DNA of 64,000 nucleotides from NCBI RefSeq assembly GCF_015351595.1, contig NZ_JADKPT010000019.1, forward strand, positions 1-64,000, in the 5' to 3' direction. The DNA comes from Flavobacterium sp. LC2016-12. Lineage in GTDB: Bacteria > Bacteroidota > Bacteroidia > Flavobacteriales > Flavobacteriaceae. Below, piece by piece: positions 25,285 to 35,076 of the stretch. How positions within the stretch are numbered: the stretch's first letter is position 1; every line of letters starts with the position of its first letter. The notes beneath the pieces are model-generated. The model searched no databases, was not told where the DNA came from, and saw nothing but the letters and a program-made list of their open reading frames with translations. A program made the position numbers and the translations under genes.

Positions 25285-25350
25285 AAATATTGATCTTGCA
25301 GATTGAAATTGCCATTTAAAAAACCGTACTTTGTTGTTCAATTTTTCCCT

Positions 25351-26775
25351 ATGAATTCAGCATTGTTTTACGGCATTTTACAAAGAAAATTTCCTTTTGC
25401 ACCAACTCTGAAACAGGATATTTTTTTTCAAAAAATTGCCATTTTTTTGACCGAGCCCGCTAACGATACCATTTTTGTACTGAAAGGATATGCCGGAACC
25501 GGGAAAACAACGGTGATTTCGACTATTGTAAATAATCTGGGAGAAATTAATAAGAAATATGTTTTGCTGGCGCCAACAGGTCGTGCGGCAAAAGTAATCG
25601 CTAATTATTCGAATACTTCGGCTTTTACCATTCATAAAAAAATATATTTTCCTAAAAAATCTTCTGGTGGAGGCGTAGCTTTTACCAAACAGGTCAACAA
25701 ACATAAAAATACGATTTTTATCGTCGATGAGGCTTCGATGATTTCTGACAGTAATTCTGATTCGAAATTGTATGATAATGGATCGCTTTTAGATGATTTG
25801 ATTCAGTATGTTTATTCTGGAACCAATTGTAAAATGATTCTTTTGGGAGATACTGCCCAGTTGCCTCCGGTGAATTTAGATATTAGTCCTGCGCTTGATG
25901 TACATACTTTAAATGTACATTATGACAAAGAAATCGAACATATCGAATTGGATGAAGTAATGCGTCAGGAAGAAAATTCAGGGATTTTGTACAATGCGAC
26001 TGAATTGCGTGAATTACTAAAAGATAGTTTTATTACCGAATTTAAATTCAATGTAAAAAAGTTCAAGGACATTGTTCGTTTAACTGATGGATATGATATT
26101 CAGGATGCTATTAACACAGCTTACAGCAATTATAGTATTGAAGATACCGCTTTTATTGTTCGTTCCAATAAAAGAGCTAATCAATACAACGAACAAATCA
26201 GAACCCGAATCTTGTTTAAAGAAAGTGAACTTTCGGTAGGTGATTTTTTGATGGTGGTAAAAAATAATTATTTCTGGTTAAAAGAAACCGATGAAGCCGG
26301 ATTTATTGCCAACGGAGATATTATCGAAGTTTTGGAAATGTTCGGAATCAAAGAACTATACGGCTTTACTTTTGCAAATGTAAAAATCAGAATGGTCGAT
26401 TATCCGGATCAGAAACCTTTTGAAACCGTTTTGCTTTTGGATACGATTAAAAGCGAATCTCCGTCATTAACCTACGAAGAATCAAATCGTTTGTACGAGG
26501 AAGTAATGAAAGATTATGAAGATGAAAGTACGAAATATAAGAAGTTTCACAAAGTAAAAGAGAACGAATACTTCAACGGTTTACAAGTGAAATTCTCGTA
26601 CGCCATAACCTGTCATAAATCGCAGGGAGGGCAGTGGAACACTGTTTTTATTGAACAGCCCTACTTACCAAACGGAATCGATCGCGATTATATTAGATGG
26701 CTTTATACAGCTATGACTCGTGCGAAAAATAAGTTATATTTAATAGGATTTAAAGACGAAAGTTTTGAGGAGTGA
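25351..26775 (+). CDS. RecD-like ATP-dependent DNA helicase (superfamily 1)
   Basis: A 474-residue helicase from ATG 25351 (MNSALFYGIL); an in-frame TTG at 25303 is less likely. Walker A GYAGTGKTT is at 46-54, motif II is IVDEASMIS, and the GDTAQLPPV segment is motif III. The C-terminal YAITCHKSQGGQWNTVFIEQ and WLYTAMTRAKNKLYLIGF are motifs V and VI of the UvrD_C_2 type. It lacks RecBCD partners here and is typical of short stand-alone RecD/Pif1-like helicases, which act in 5'-3' unwinding. Confidence 0.92.
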   Translation: MNSALFYGILQRKFPFAPTLKQDIFFQKIAIFLTEPANDTIFVLKGYAGTGKTTVISTIVNNLGEINKKYVLLAPTGRAAKVIANYSNTSAFTIHKKIYFPKKSSGGGVAFTKQVNKHKNTIFIVDEASMISDSNSDSKLYDNGSLLDDLIQYVYSGTNCKMILLGDTAQLPPVNLDISPALDVHTLNVHYDKEIEHIELDEVMRQEENSGILYNATELRELLKDSFITEFKFNVKKFKDIVRLTDGYDIQDAINTAYSNYSIEDTAFIVRSNKRANQYNEQIRTRILFKESELSVGDFLMVVKNNYFWLKETDEAGFIANGDIIEVLEMFGIKELYGFTFANVKIRMVDYPDQKPFETVLLLDTIKSESPSLTYEESNRLYEEVMKDYEDESTKYKKFHKVKENEYFNGLQVKFSYAITCHKSQGGQWNTVFIEQPYLPNGIDRDYIRWLYTAMTRAKNKLYLIGFKDESFEE

Positions 26776-26841
26776 TTTAAATTTAAATTATACAATATTT
26801 AAAAGTTTGCAATTTGAAAACTTTTATAATACATTTGTTCT

Positions 26842-27171
26842 ATGAAAATTCTTGTAAAGAAGACGATCTTACATTATGTTAAGAAATATCCAATTGCATC
26901 TACACAGTTACTAATTTGGTATAATGAGTTTTCTAAGCTTCCATTTAATAATTTTAATGAATTAAAAAAGATTTATGGAAATTCTAGTATTGTAAATAAT
27001 AATAGAGTTGTTTTTAATATTAAAGGAAATGATTTTCGATTAGTTGTTTCAATTAATTTTTTACAACAAGCTTGTTATGTAATTTGGTTTGGGACACATA
27101 AAGAATATGATAAAATTAATGTTGAAACTGTAGAATTTGATACTACAATTTTGACGGATAAAACTTTATAA
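26842..27171 (+). CDS. higB: HigB-type mRNA interferase toxin
   Basis: A 109-residue RelE/HigB-like toxin. The C-terminal half has the family pattern RVVFNIKGNDFRLVVSINF followed by CYVIWFGTHKEYDKI. Basic and aromatic residues there (Arg, His, Tyr) are expected to form the RNA-cutting site on the ribosome. It is 2 bp upstream of the antitoxin gene, in the toxin-first order typical of higBA. The AT content is slightly higher than in the neighbours, which suits a mobile module. Confidence 0.88.
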   Translation: MKILVKKTILHYVKKYPIASTQLLIWYNEFSKLPFNNFNELKKIYGNSSIVNNNRVVFNIKGNDFRLVVSINFLQQACYVIWFGTHKEYDKINVETVEFDTTILTDKTL

Positions 27172-27173
27172 TT

Positions 27174-27530
27174 ATGAATTGGAAAGTATTAAAAACAGAA
27201 GAAGATTATAATAAGGCATCACTAAGGTTGATGGAAATTTTTCATGCTTTACCTAATACTGTAGAAGGTGATGAGCTAGATTTGTTAATTGTTTTGGTAA
27301 AGGATTACGATGAAAAAAATTATCATTTGCCAGAATTAGATGCATTAGAAGTCATAAAATATAAAATGCAGGAAAGAGGGATGAAGGCAAAAGATCTTGA
27401 ACCAATAATTGGGAGTAAAGGTCATGTTTCTGCAATTTTATCAGGTAAACGTGAAATTACTTTGAAAATGGCACAAAAACTTAAAAATTACTTTAGCATT
27501 CCTGCAGATGTATTTTTGCATAGTGCCTAG
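27174..27530 (+). CDS. higA: HigA-type antitoxin with HTH
   Basis: A 118-residue protein. The N-terminal part should bind the toxin; the C-terminal HTH_3/XRE domain reads LEVIKYKMQERGMKAKDLEP, then IGSKGHVSAILSGKREITLKMAQKL. It should neutralise HigB and repress the operon. The two genes form a compact type II module between a helicase and ygiD; stability or phage defence roles are possible. Confidence 0.9.
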   Translation: MNWKVLKTEEDYNKASLRLMEIFHALPNTVEGDELDLLIVLVKDYDEKNYHLPELDALEVIKYKMQERGMKAKDLEPIIGSKGHVSAILSGKREITLKMAQKLKNYFSIPADVFLHSA

Positions 27531-27567
27531 AAATTTTTACTTTTTAGCTTAAAAATGCAATGCTAAA

Positions 27568-28398
27568 ATGACAACACTAAACGACTTACATTCGATTTCC
27601 TCTACGTTTTCGAATACAGATAAAATGCCGGTTTTGTTTTTAGGACACGGAAGTCCGATGAACGCTATTGAAGAAAATCAGTTTGTGGCTGGTTTTCGCG
27701 ATCTGGCTAAAACTTTGCCACAACCGAATGCGATTTTGTGTATTTCAGCGCATTGGTTTACCAACGGAACCAAAGTTACTTCCATGCAAATGCCAAGAAC
27801 TATTCATGATTTTGGAGGTTTTCCGCAGGCACTTTTTGATGTTCAATATCCTGCAAAAGGAAGTCCGGAATTGGCTGCAGAAACTAAAAAAATATTGGAA
27901 CCTGTAAATGTTGATTTAGATGAACATTGGGGATTAGATCACGGTGCATGGAGTGTAATCAAACACTTATATCCAGAAGCTAATGTTCCGGTTATTCAGT
28001 TGAGTATTGATTATACAAAATCAGGTCAATATCATTTTGAGTTAGCTCAGAAATTACAATCTCTTCGTCATAAAGGGGTATTGATTATAGGAAGCGGAAA
28101 TATTGTTCATAATCTTCGTTTAGTAGATTTCAGAAATTTTGATAAAGACAATTACGGTTTCGATTGGGCTATTGAAGCGAGAGAAACGGTAAATAATTAT
28201 TTATTGGATGGAAATTTTCAGCCGTTGATTGACTTCGAAAAGATGAGTAAAGCAGTTCAGGTTGCCATTCCAACTCCGGATCACTATTTACCTTTGTTGT
28301 ATACTTTAGGTTTAAAAGAAAAATCAGAAGAATTGAGTTTGTTTAATGATAAATTGTTGGCTGGTTCTTTGAGTATGACTTCAGTAAAAATTATGTAA
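27568..28398 (+). CDS. ygiD: 4,5-DOPA-dioxygenase-like extradiol ring-cleavage enzyme
   Basis: A 276-residue protein of the class III extradiol dioxygenase family (LigB superfamily), matching E. coli YgiD. Metal-binding His residues are seen in FLGHGSPM (His27), ISAHWF (His62), LDHGAWS and IVHNLR. In vitro YgiD cleaves DOPA between C4 and C5; the natural substrate is uncertain. The start codon at 27568 places about 20 residues before the first strand. Confidence 0.9.
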   Translation: MTTLNDLHSISSTFSNTDKMPVLFLGHGSPMNAIEENQFVAGFRDLAKTLPQPNAILCISAHWFTNGTKVTSMQMPRTIHDFGGFPQALFDVQYPAKGSPELAAETKKILEPVNVDLDEHWGLDHGAWSVIKHLYPEANVPVIQLSIDYTKSGQYHFELAQKLQSLRHKGVLIIGSGNIVHNLRLVDFRNFDKDNYGFDWAIEARETVNNYLLDGNFQPLIDFEKMSKAVQVAIPTPDHYLPLLYTLGLKEKSEELSLFNDKLLAGSLSMTSVKIM

Positions 28399-28535
28399 AG
28401 AAAAAAAACTTTGAACTTTGTGAAACTCTGTGAAAACCTTTGTGCAACTCTGTGGTAAAAATTATAACACAAAGCAGCATCAATACTTTACAGAGATCAT
28501 CAATAAAAAAATAAATTAATAATGAGGATGAGATC

Positions 28536-28555
28536 GCTTCGTTCCTCGCAATGAC
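28536..28555 (-). repeat. Single arm of the TCATTGCGAGGAACGAAG repeat
   Basis: The 20 bases are identical to the right arm of the inverted repeat at 15061-15082 except for its first two bases. It lies just upstream of kdsB without its partner arm. Degenerate words (CTTTGTGAAACTCTGTG and similar) precede it from 28400. Confidence 0.75.
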
Positions 28556-28562
28556 ATAAAAA

Positions 28563-29297
28563 ATGAAAATAATAGCTGTAATTCCGGCGCGATATGCATC
28601 AACACGTTTTCCTGCAAAACTAATGCAGGATTTGGGTGGTAAAACCGTAATCCTAAGAACTTATGAAGCCTCAGTGGCAACAAATTTGTTTGATGATGTA
28701 TTTGTTGTAACCGATTCTGATCTAATCTTTAATGAAATTGTTTCAAATGGTGGAAAAGCCATTATGAGCATTAAAGAACACGAATCAGGAAGCGACCGAA
28801 TTGCAGAAGCTATATTTAGTCTCGATGTTGATATTGTAGTGAATGTTCAGGGTGATGAACCTTTTACAGAAGCAGGACCTCTTGAACAAGTTTTATCAGT
28901 ATTTAAAAACGATGAAGACCGCAAGATTGATTTAGCCTCATTAATGCGTGAAATCACAGCTGAAGACGAAATCAATAATCCTAATAATGTAAAAGTGGTT
29001 GTAGATCAGTCCCAGTTTGCGTTGTATTTTTCGCGTTCTGTAATTCCGTACCCGAGAGATAAAGATGTTGGTGTTCGTTATTTTCAACATATCGGGATTT
29101 ATGCTTTTAGAAAACAGGCCTTGTTAGACTTTTATAGCTTGCCTATGAAATCTTTGGAAGCTTCTGAGAAACTAGAACAATTACGTTATTTAGAATTCGG
29201 AAAACGTATTAAAATGGTTGAAACAACGCATGTTGGAATTGGAATTGATACGGCTGAGGATTTAGAAAAGGCTAGGGGTATTTTAGCTTCTAAATAG
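28563..29297 (+). CDS. kdsB: 3-deoxy-manno-octulosonate cytidylyltransferase
   Basis: A 244-residue enzyme that activates Kdo with CTP for lipopolysaccharide inner-core synthesis. The nucleotide loop is [14 protein letters not shown] at residues 5-18, followed by [16 protein letters not shown], and the C-terminal [13 protein letters not shown]. Length is normal. The gene is alone between ygiD and the convergent E1 gene, and ends near a strong terminator. Confidence 0.96.
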   Translation: MKIIAVIPARYASTRFPAKLMQDLGGKTVILRTYEASVATNLFDDVFVVTDSDLIFNEIVSNGGKAIMSIKEHESGSDRIAEAIFSLDVDIVVNVQGDEPFTEAGPLEQVLSVFKNDEDRKIDLASLMREITAEDEINNPNNVKVVVDQSQFALYFSRSVIPYPRDKDVGVRYFQHIGIYAFRKQALLDFYSLPMKSLEASEKLEQLRYLEFGKRIKMVETTHVGIGIDTAEDLEKARGILASK

Positions 29298-29384
29298 TTA
29301 TGTTGCTGTGAAGATGGTACGCGGATGAAACGGAGTCGCTAAAGCGAAAGCGCGGATAAAAACGGATTTTTGTCATTGTAACAA

Positions 29385-29420
29385 AACAAAAAAGCTCCAA
29401 AATATTGGAGCTTTTTTGTT
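29385..29420. terminator. Bidirectional terminator (16-bp stem)
   Basis: A perfect stem AACAAAAAAGCTCCAA / TTGGAGCTTTTTTGTT with loop AATA between convergent kdsB and the E1 gene. It is preceded at 29310-29370 by words of the GCGGATAAAAACGGATTT type. Confidence 0.9.
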
Positions 29421-29445
29421 ATCTAAAAAAATATAAAATCTAAAA

Positions 29446-31857
29446 TTAGTATAAATCCGGGAATTTAGAAGGATTAACTTCATGCATCATACTATATACT
29501 TTTTCAAAAATATCTTCGGCAGAAGGTTTAGAGAAATAGTCACCATCAGTTCCGTAAGCCGGTCTGTGGGCTTTTGCAGCAAGAGTTTGTGGTTTGCTGT
29601 CTAAATGAACATATGCATCTTGCTCTTCCAAAATTTGTTGTAAAATAAACGCTGAAGCTCCACCAGGAACATCTTCGTCAATTACTAACAGACGATTTGT
29701 TTTTGCAATACTTTTTACAATATCCTTATTGATGTCGAACGGAAGTAAAGACTGAATGTCAATAACTTCACAATCAATTCCTAAATCTAATAATTCAGTT
29801 GCCGCTTGTTCTACTAATCTTAAAGTTGAACCATAAGAAACAAGAGTAATATCAGATCCTTCTTTTAATGTTTCAACAACTCCAATTGGTGTTTTGAACT
29901 CACCAAAATTCAAAGGTGTTTTTTCTTTTAAACGGTATCCATTTAAACATTCAATTACCAAAGCCGGTTCATCAGTCTCTAAAAGAGCGTTATAGAATCC
30001 TGCCGCCTGTGTCATGTTTCTTGGAACCAAAACGTGAATTCCGCGAATAGCATTGATTATCATTCCCATTGGTGAGCCAGAATGCCAGATACCTTCTAAA
30101 CGGTGTCCACGAGTTCTGATGATCAAAGGTGCTTTTTGTTTTCCAACAGTTCTGTATTGCAATGTAGCCAAATCGTCACTCATGATTTGAATTGCATACA
30201 GTAAATAATCTAAATACTGAATTTCAGCAATTGGACGTAAACCTCTCAAGGCCATTCCGATTCCCTGACCTATAATGGTAGCTTCACGAATTCCGACATC
30301 GGCAACACGAAGTTCTCCGTATTTTTCCTGCATGCCTTCTAAACCTTGGTTTACATCACCAATGTTTCCTACATCCTCACCAAAAATTAGTGTTTCAGGG
30401 TATTTGGTAAACAAAGCGTCGAAGTTATCGCGAAGGATCATTCGGCCATCTGAATCCGGTTTTGCATTTTCTGAATATTCAGGAAGTACTTTTTCTACAG
30501 AATAAACATTCAAATCTGAATCAGAATGTAAATGACTGCTGAATCTTGGTTGTGTTTTTGTAATGTAATCTGTAATCCAGTTCGATAACAAAACTTTACT
30601 GTTTGGTACTTCTACAAAACGTAATATTTTGCGTGCTATAACTAACATTTCCTTTTTTAAAGGCGATTTAATAGCACTTAATTCTGAAATATACTTTCCA
30701 ATTCTTTCTTTATGATTGATGCTTGCTTCTGCAATTTGCTCCAATAATGCCAAAAGATTTTTTTGATCTTCAATAATTGGGTTGATGAAAGAATTCCAAG
30801 CCTCTTTTTTAGCCTCAAGAACTTCTTTTTTCAATTCAAAATCAATTTCTGAAAGTTCTTCAGGAGATGCAATATTGATGGCGATCATCCATAAACGCAT
30901 CTGACGAATACAATCGAAATCTCTTTCCCAGGCTAGTCTTTCTCCATTTTTATAACGTTCGTGAGAACCTGAAGTAGAATGCCCTTGTGGTTGTGTTAAT
31001 TCATTAACGTGAATTAAAACGGGAATATGTTCTTCGCGGGCAATAGCACCTGCTCTTTCGTAAGTCGACACCAACTCAGCATAATCCCAACCTTTTACTC
31101 TAAAAATTTCATAACCTTTAGAATCTTCATCGCGTTGATATCCTTTAAGGATTTCTGAGATGTTTTCTTTGGTTGTTTGATGTTTGGCGTGAACCGAAAT
31201 TCCGTATTCATCATCCCAAACACTCATTACCATAGGAACTTGTAGAACTCCTGCAGCATTTATTGTTTCGAAAAACAAACCTTCAGAAGTACTCGCGTTA
31301 CCAATAGTTCCCCAAGCCACTTCGTTTCCATCTACAGAGAATTTGTCTTTGATTTTGATACCATCGACATTTCTGTAAATTTTAGAAGCCTGTGCAAGTC
31401 CCAATAATCTTGGCATTTGTCCGGCTGTAGGTGATATATCTGCGCTTGAATTTTTTTGTTTTGTCAGGTCTTTCCAGGATCCATCTTCGTTTAAACTATG
31501 CGTTACAAAGTGTCCGCCCATTTGTCTTCCGGCTGACATTGGATCAAAATCTAAATCGGTATGACCATATAAACCTGCGAAAAATTGTTTTGGAGTTAAT
31601 TCGCCAATCGCCATCATAAAAGTCTGATCGCGGTAGTATCCTGAACGGAAGTCACCATTTTTGAAGGCTTTTGCCATTGCAAGTTGTGGAACTTCTTTTC
31701 CGTCACCAAATATTCCAAATTTGGCTTTTCCGGTCAATACTTCTTTACGACCTAAAAGGCTACATTCACGGCTGGTTACTGCAATTCTGTAGTCATTCAA
31801 TACCTCAGTTTTGAAATCCTCAAATGTTAATGTAGTATTGTTTTTTTCTGTAATCAT
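29446..31857 (-). CDS. Fused alpha-beta E1 component of a 2-oxoacid dehydrogenase
   Basis: An 803-residue protein that joins the two E1 subunits in one chain. The alpha part (about 1-390) holds the TPP-binding region around WGTIGNASTSEGLFFE; the beta part (about 470-800) holds IFGEDVG, RTRGHRLEG and the C-terminal DEDVPGGASAFILQ. Such fusions decarboxylate branched-chain or other 2-oxoacids and pass the acyl group to a separate E2. No lipoyl protein is nearby. In Bacteroidota the likely role is isoleucine/valine/leucine breakdown or branched fatty acid precursor supply. Confidence 0.9.
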   Translation of the reverse strand: MITEKNNTTLTFEDFKTEVLNDYRIAVTSRECSLLGRKEVLTGKAKFGIFGDGKEVPQLAMAKAFKNGDFRSGYYRDQTFMMAIGELTPKQFFAGLYGHTDLDFDPMSAGRQMGGHFVTHSLNEDGSWKDLTKQKNSSADISPTAGQMPRLLGLAQASKIYRNVDGIKIKDKFSVDGNEVAWGTIGNASTSEGLFFETINAAGVLQVPMVMSVWDDEYGISVHAKHQTTKENISEILKGYQRDEDSKGYEIFRVKGWDYAELVSTYERAGAIAREEHIPVLIHVNELTQPQGHSTSGSHERYKNGERLAWERDFDCIRQMRLWMIAINIASPEELSEIDFELKKEVLEAKKEAWNSFINPIIEDQKNLLALLEQIAEASINHKERIGKYISELSAIKSPLKKEMLVIARKILRFVEVPNSKVLLSNWITDYITKTQPRFSSHLHSDSDLNVYSVEKVLPEYSENAKPDSDGRMILRDNFDALFTKYPETLIFGEDVGNIGDVNQGLEGMQEKYGELRVADVGIREATIIGQGIGMALRGLRPIAEIQYLDYLLYAIQIMSDDLATLQYRTVGKQKAPLIIRTRGHRLEGIWHSGSPMGMIINAIRGIHVLVPRNMTQAAGFYNALLETDEPALVIECLNGYRLKEKTPLNFGEFKTPIGVVETLKEGSDITLVSYGSTLRLVEQAATELLDLGIDCEVIDIQSLLPFDINKDIVKSIAKTNRLLVIDEDVPGGASAFILQQILEEQDAYVHLDSKPQTLAAKAHRPAYGTDGDYFSKPSAEDIFEKVYSMMHEVNPSKFPDLY

Positions 31858-32045
31858 AATCTGGAATGGTCATGTTGAGACTGCGAAATTACTTAAAAAC
31901 AATCAATAATCATAATTCTTTAAAATAAATATAATTTAATTATTTGTATTTAAAATCAAAAAACTACGTATTTTATTTATGTTATTTTAAATAAAAAACA
32001 TAATTTAATAATAATAATGCATCTTTTTGATTAAAATTTATTCAA

Positions 32046-34877
32046 TTAAAACCATTTTCGGGTAAAAAGATTGACTAATGTTTTAGGTGATAATGTTATA
32101 ACAAATCTTATTTTTTCGTTATATTTTGTTTGAGTAATTTCCCATCCATTATTTGAATAAACCGGAAAATAGAGTTCAAAATAGTCCGGAACCAGATTTA
32201 AACGAACTCCTGTATCATAAACAAAATCGGCACTTTGATGTTTACTTTTCATAAAACCAATATCGCCATACATTTCAACCCAGTTCCAAACAGAGTAACT
32301 TGCATTTAATGTTGTCATCCACTGGTTAGCAAATGAGGGTTCGATTTTGGACTTAAAACCACCTTCGGCCATGACAAACTGCTGACTAAAAAAACCGCTG
32401 CTTTCAGATCTTCCATAAAAATTATAATCAAACATATAATCTGTAGGACGATCTAGACCAAAACTGAAATAATCCGAATCTGTTTTATTATAAAGAAAAG
32501 TTCCGGCATACATTCTCAGATTTAGTTTATGATTGTTCTCAAACAATCTTCTATATTCAATTTCTCCAGCTACTTTTCCAAAATCTCCTGAAAACTGAAC
32601 ATCAGTCATGAAGTTAAAATGATTGATTAACTCCGTTTTTGTATTCGAGTAACGCGCATTGAAAATAGAATAATTTGGTGGTGAATTATCAGTAATATAA
32701 TCGCTTGCCTCTCTATTTACAATAACCTCACGCAACAAGAAAAGTTGTTTTCTGTTGTCTCTGAAATTTTTCTCCCGAATACGAAATTGCACCATTGGAT
32801 TCAATCTAAGATAAGTTGCATCCGGCGCGTAGTGAAAATAGTTCTGACTAATCGAATAACGTACATTATAGAGTGTGCTGTTGCGATAATATTGACTCCA
32901 TGAAAATGCCGATGAGCCAGAAATTGTTCCTGCATTTATAGAATATGCCGGATTAATATCAAACGTAAAAGGTTTGTCTAAAATGGTTTTATTATGAAAA
33001 CGAATTCCAGGCGTCAATCCATCATATAAATTATAATTAAGTGTCGGAATATATAAAATCTGATTGTAGTAAGGATCTTCCAGATCTTTGGCAAAATTAA
33101 ATTTGATCGGGCGATTGACAATAACTACACTTTTTAACGATTTCCAATTGTTTCTTTGATTGTATTCCGGTACCTCATTGTCGTAATTAATAACAATTTT
33201 ATCTGCATTTTTTCGATCAAAGTTATAAACCGAATCATTCTTTGTTGGTTCAATCCAGGTTTTAAAAACGACTTCATTTTTCTTGATTCCGTAAACAGGA
33301 ATCGGAGCGTAAATGCCTGTTTTGTTTTTTATCTGAAATTGTACACTGTCTTTTGTTCTCGAAACATTGGTGAATTTATAATCGATAATTTCACGGGAAT
33401 CAATAATAGTTTCAAAGAACCAATTGATTTTTTTTGGACTATTTTTGGTCAGGATTTTTTCAAAGTCAAATCGGTTTGTCTGTTTTGCTTTATTCAAATT
33501 ATAAAATTCCTGAACACTTTCAGGAACAATATTATGATTGAGATAATCATCTAAATAACTCAAACTTAAACCGGCGCGATATTTACTGGCAATTTGTTCG
33601 TTGAATTTTATCAGTGTATTTTTAGGATCACCAAGAGGCTGATCCAGGTTTTTTCGTGCCATCAGCATATAATAATAGCTGTACTGCTCGTTGAAAGTTA
33701 TATTGGTAATGTTGTAACTTTTAAAGAGTTTCATGTCAGAAAGTCTACCCAGCATTTTCTGATCCAAATGATGTTCTTCCATGTATTTCATCATGGTATA
33801 TATCTGAATTCCGTCATAAACCCAATTGTCTCTTCTTGGATCAAGACGTAAACTATTCTTGAGATAATTGTTAAGGTAGGTTTTCAAGAAAGTAATCTCA
33901 AATATAAATTCATCTGTAAACGGGCTAATAAAGGATGGCAATTGATTTAATCCATAAAACGGATTTCGATCATAATCAGCCTGAGAAACTGTGATTCTTT
34001 TGTGCGGATATTTTCCAATAAATTCATTGGCAAAAGTTGCTACTCTGTCGATAACAATAGCTTTTTGAATGTCGTTAAGTTTTTTTGTTTTTAAATCTGA
34101 AAGAACTTCTAAGTCTCCCATAGTATAACTTCTGAAACTATTTTGTTTTTCGATAAATAAATTAAAATCACTTCTTTTATTTCCGGAAAAAGAATAGGTG
34201 CTGTACGAAGAATTGGAATCATCTTTTGAAACAGAATCCAAATCGGTGGTAATAGAATAATTATTTGGAATCTTTATTTCAACTTGGTAATCTGTGCTGG
34301 CATTAGCAATATCATCCAGATTAAAATTGTTGTTTTTTACAAAATGATGGCTTTCAAATCGGGCAGGGCTTATAAACCAGTTTTTTAGGTTCATTCCTCC
34401 ATTCTGATCAAAGCCGTAATGCGTAAATTTAGCACTCGGAATTTTAGAAATGTAAGTAAGATGAAGATTGATTTTTTCGCCAGGGTATAATTTTCTATTC
34501 AGCTTTACAACAATATAATCAGGGTTTTTAACGGTTCTTTGCCATTCTAAAGCCAAATTATCAGAACCTGTCAAACTCAAAATGGTTGTATTTCCTCTTT
34601 CCTCTGGTTTGGCAACATGAAAGCCCCTGTAAAATTCATCCGAAAAGCGTTTAGCCAAAGGTGTATTTTTATCTGAAAAAGCATTGTTCCAGTCATTCAA
34701 AACAATTGAATCCAAAGAATCATTTGAGGTGTTGTAAAATGTTATATCCTGTTTTACATTCAGTGTTTTAAGTTCAAGATTAACCGCCACATCCATCCTA
34801 GACTGATGTTGTGCATATTGTTTTATCGAACTGAATAAAACTAAAATGAAGAATATAATTTTATAAAATGATTTCAA
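32046..34877 (-). CDS. M1-peptidase-like outer-membrane protein with degenerate active site
   Basis: A 943-residue exported protein with signal peptide ending QYAQ. Residues 25-250 have M1-like N-terminal beta domain features (LYPGEKINLHLTYISKIP). At 302-315 lies DYDRNPFYGLNQLP, and the usual HEXXH helix is replaced by FEITFLKTYL at 326-335, with NWVYDG at 351-356 in place of WLNEG. Zinc ligands are therefore missing. From about residue 610 the chain looks like an outer-membrane beta barrel and ends in RKWF, with the terminal Phe typical of such barrels. Probably non-catalytic; function is unknown. Confidence 0.75.
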   Translation of the reverse strand: MKSFYKIIFFILVLFSSIKQYAQHQSRMDVAVNLELKTLNVKQDITFYNTSNDSLDSIVLNDWNNAFSDKNTPLAKRFSDEFYRGFHVAKPEERGNTTILSLTGSDNLALEWQRTVKNPDYIVVKLNRKLYPGEKINLHLTYISKIPSAKFTHYGFDQNGGMNLKNWFISPARFESHHFVKNNNFNLDDIANASTDYQVEIKIPNNYSITTDLDSVSKDDSNSSYSTYSFSGNKRSDFNLFIEKQNSFRSYTMGDLEVLSDLKTKKLNDIQKAIVIDRVATFANEFIGKYPHKRITVSQADYDRNPFYGLNQLPSFISPFTDEFIFEITFLKTYLNNYLKNSLRLDPRRDNWVYDGIQIYTMMKYMEEHHLDQKMLGRLSDMKLFKSYNITNITFNEQYSYYYMLMARKNLDQPLGDPKNTLIKFNEQIASKYRAGLSLSYLDDYLNHNIVPESVQEFYNLNKAKQTNRFDFEKILTKNSPKKINWFFETIIDSREIIDYKFTNVSRTKDSVQFQIKNKTGIYAPIPVYGIKKNEVVFKTWIEPTKNDSVYNFDRKNADKIVINYDNEVPEYNQRNNWKSLKSVVIVNRPIKFNFAKDLEDPYYNQILYIPTLNYNLYDGLTPGIRFHNKTILDKPFTFDINPAYSINAGTISGSSAFSWSQYYRNSTLYNVRYSISQNYFHYAPDATYLRLNPMVQFRIREKNFRDNRKQLFLLREVIVNREASDYITDNSPPNYSIFNARYSNTKTELINHFNFMTDVQFSGDFGKVAGEIEYRRLFENNHKLNLRMYAGTFLYNKTDSDYFSFGLDRPTDYMFDYNFYGRSESSGFFSQQFVMAEGGFKSKIEPSFANQWMTTLNASYSVWNWVEMYGDIGFMKSKHQSADFVYDTGVRLNLVPDYFELYFPVYSNNGWEITQTKYNEKIRFVITLSPKTLVNLFTRKWF

Positions 34878-34956
34878 GGATGACTCGGGATAATTTAGCG
34901 TATACTTAAGTTACGAGTGTAAAGTCGTTTTGGTTTTTTGTAAAAATAGCATAAAA

Positions 34957-34980
34957 AAAGCTGTTTTTTAAAACAGCTTT
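34957..34980 (-). terminator. Terminator of the LOG-family gene
   Basis: On the minus strand a 10-11-bp stem AAAGCTGTTTT / AAAACAGCTTT is followed by TTTTTTTATGC. It lies about 100 bp after the stop at 35077. Confidence 0.8.
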
Positions 34981-35076
34981 CAATTTTTGTGATACTTAAC
35001 GTTATTTATTCATTTGAACGATTTTTTTTCCTTTTATTAAAGTTACAATAACTTAAAAAGCGATAAAATTTAAAAA

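Noticed and set aside
33156-33554. A 132-codon frame antisense to the M1-like outer-membrane gene
   Set aside because: The opposite strand carries a continuous 943-residue protein with a signal peptide; the antisense product is rich in Ile, Phe and Asn without a domain, as shadows in AT-rich genomes often are.
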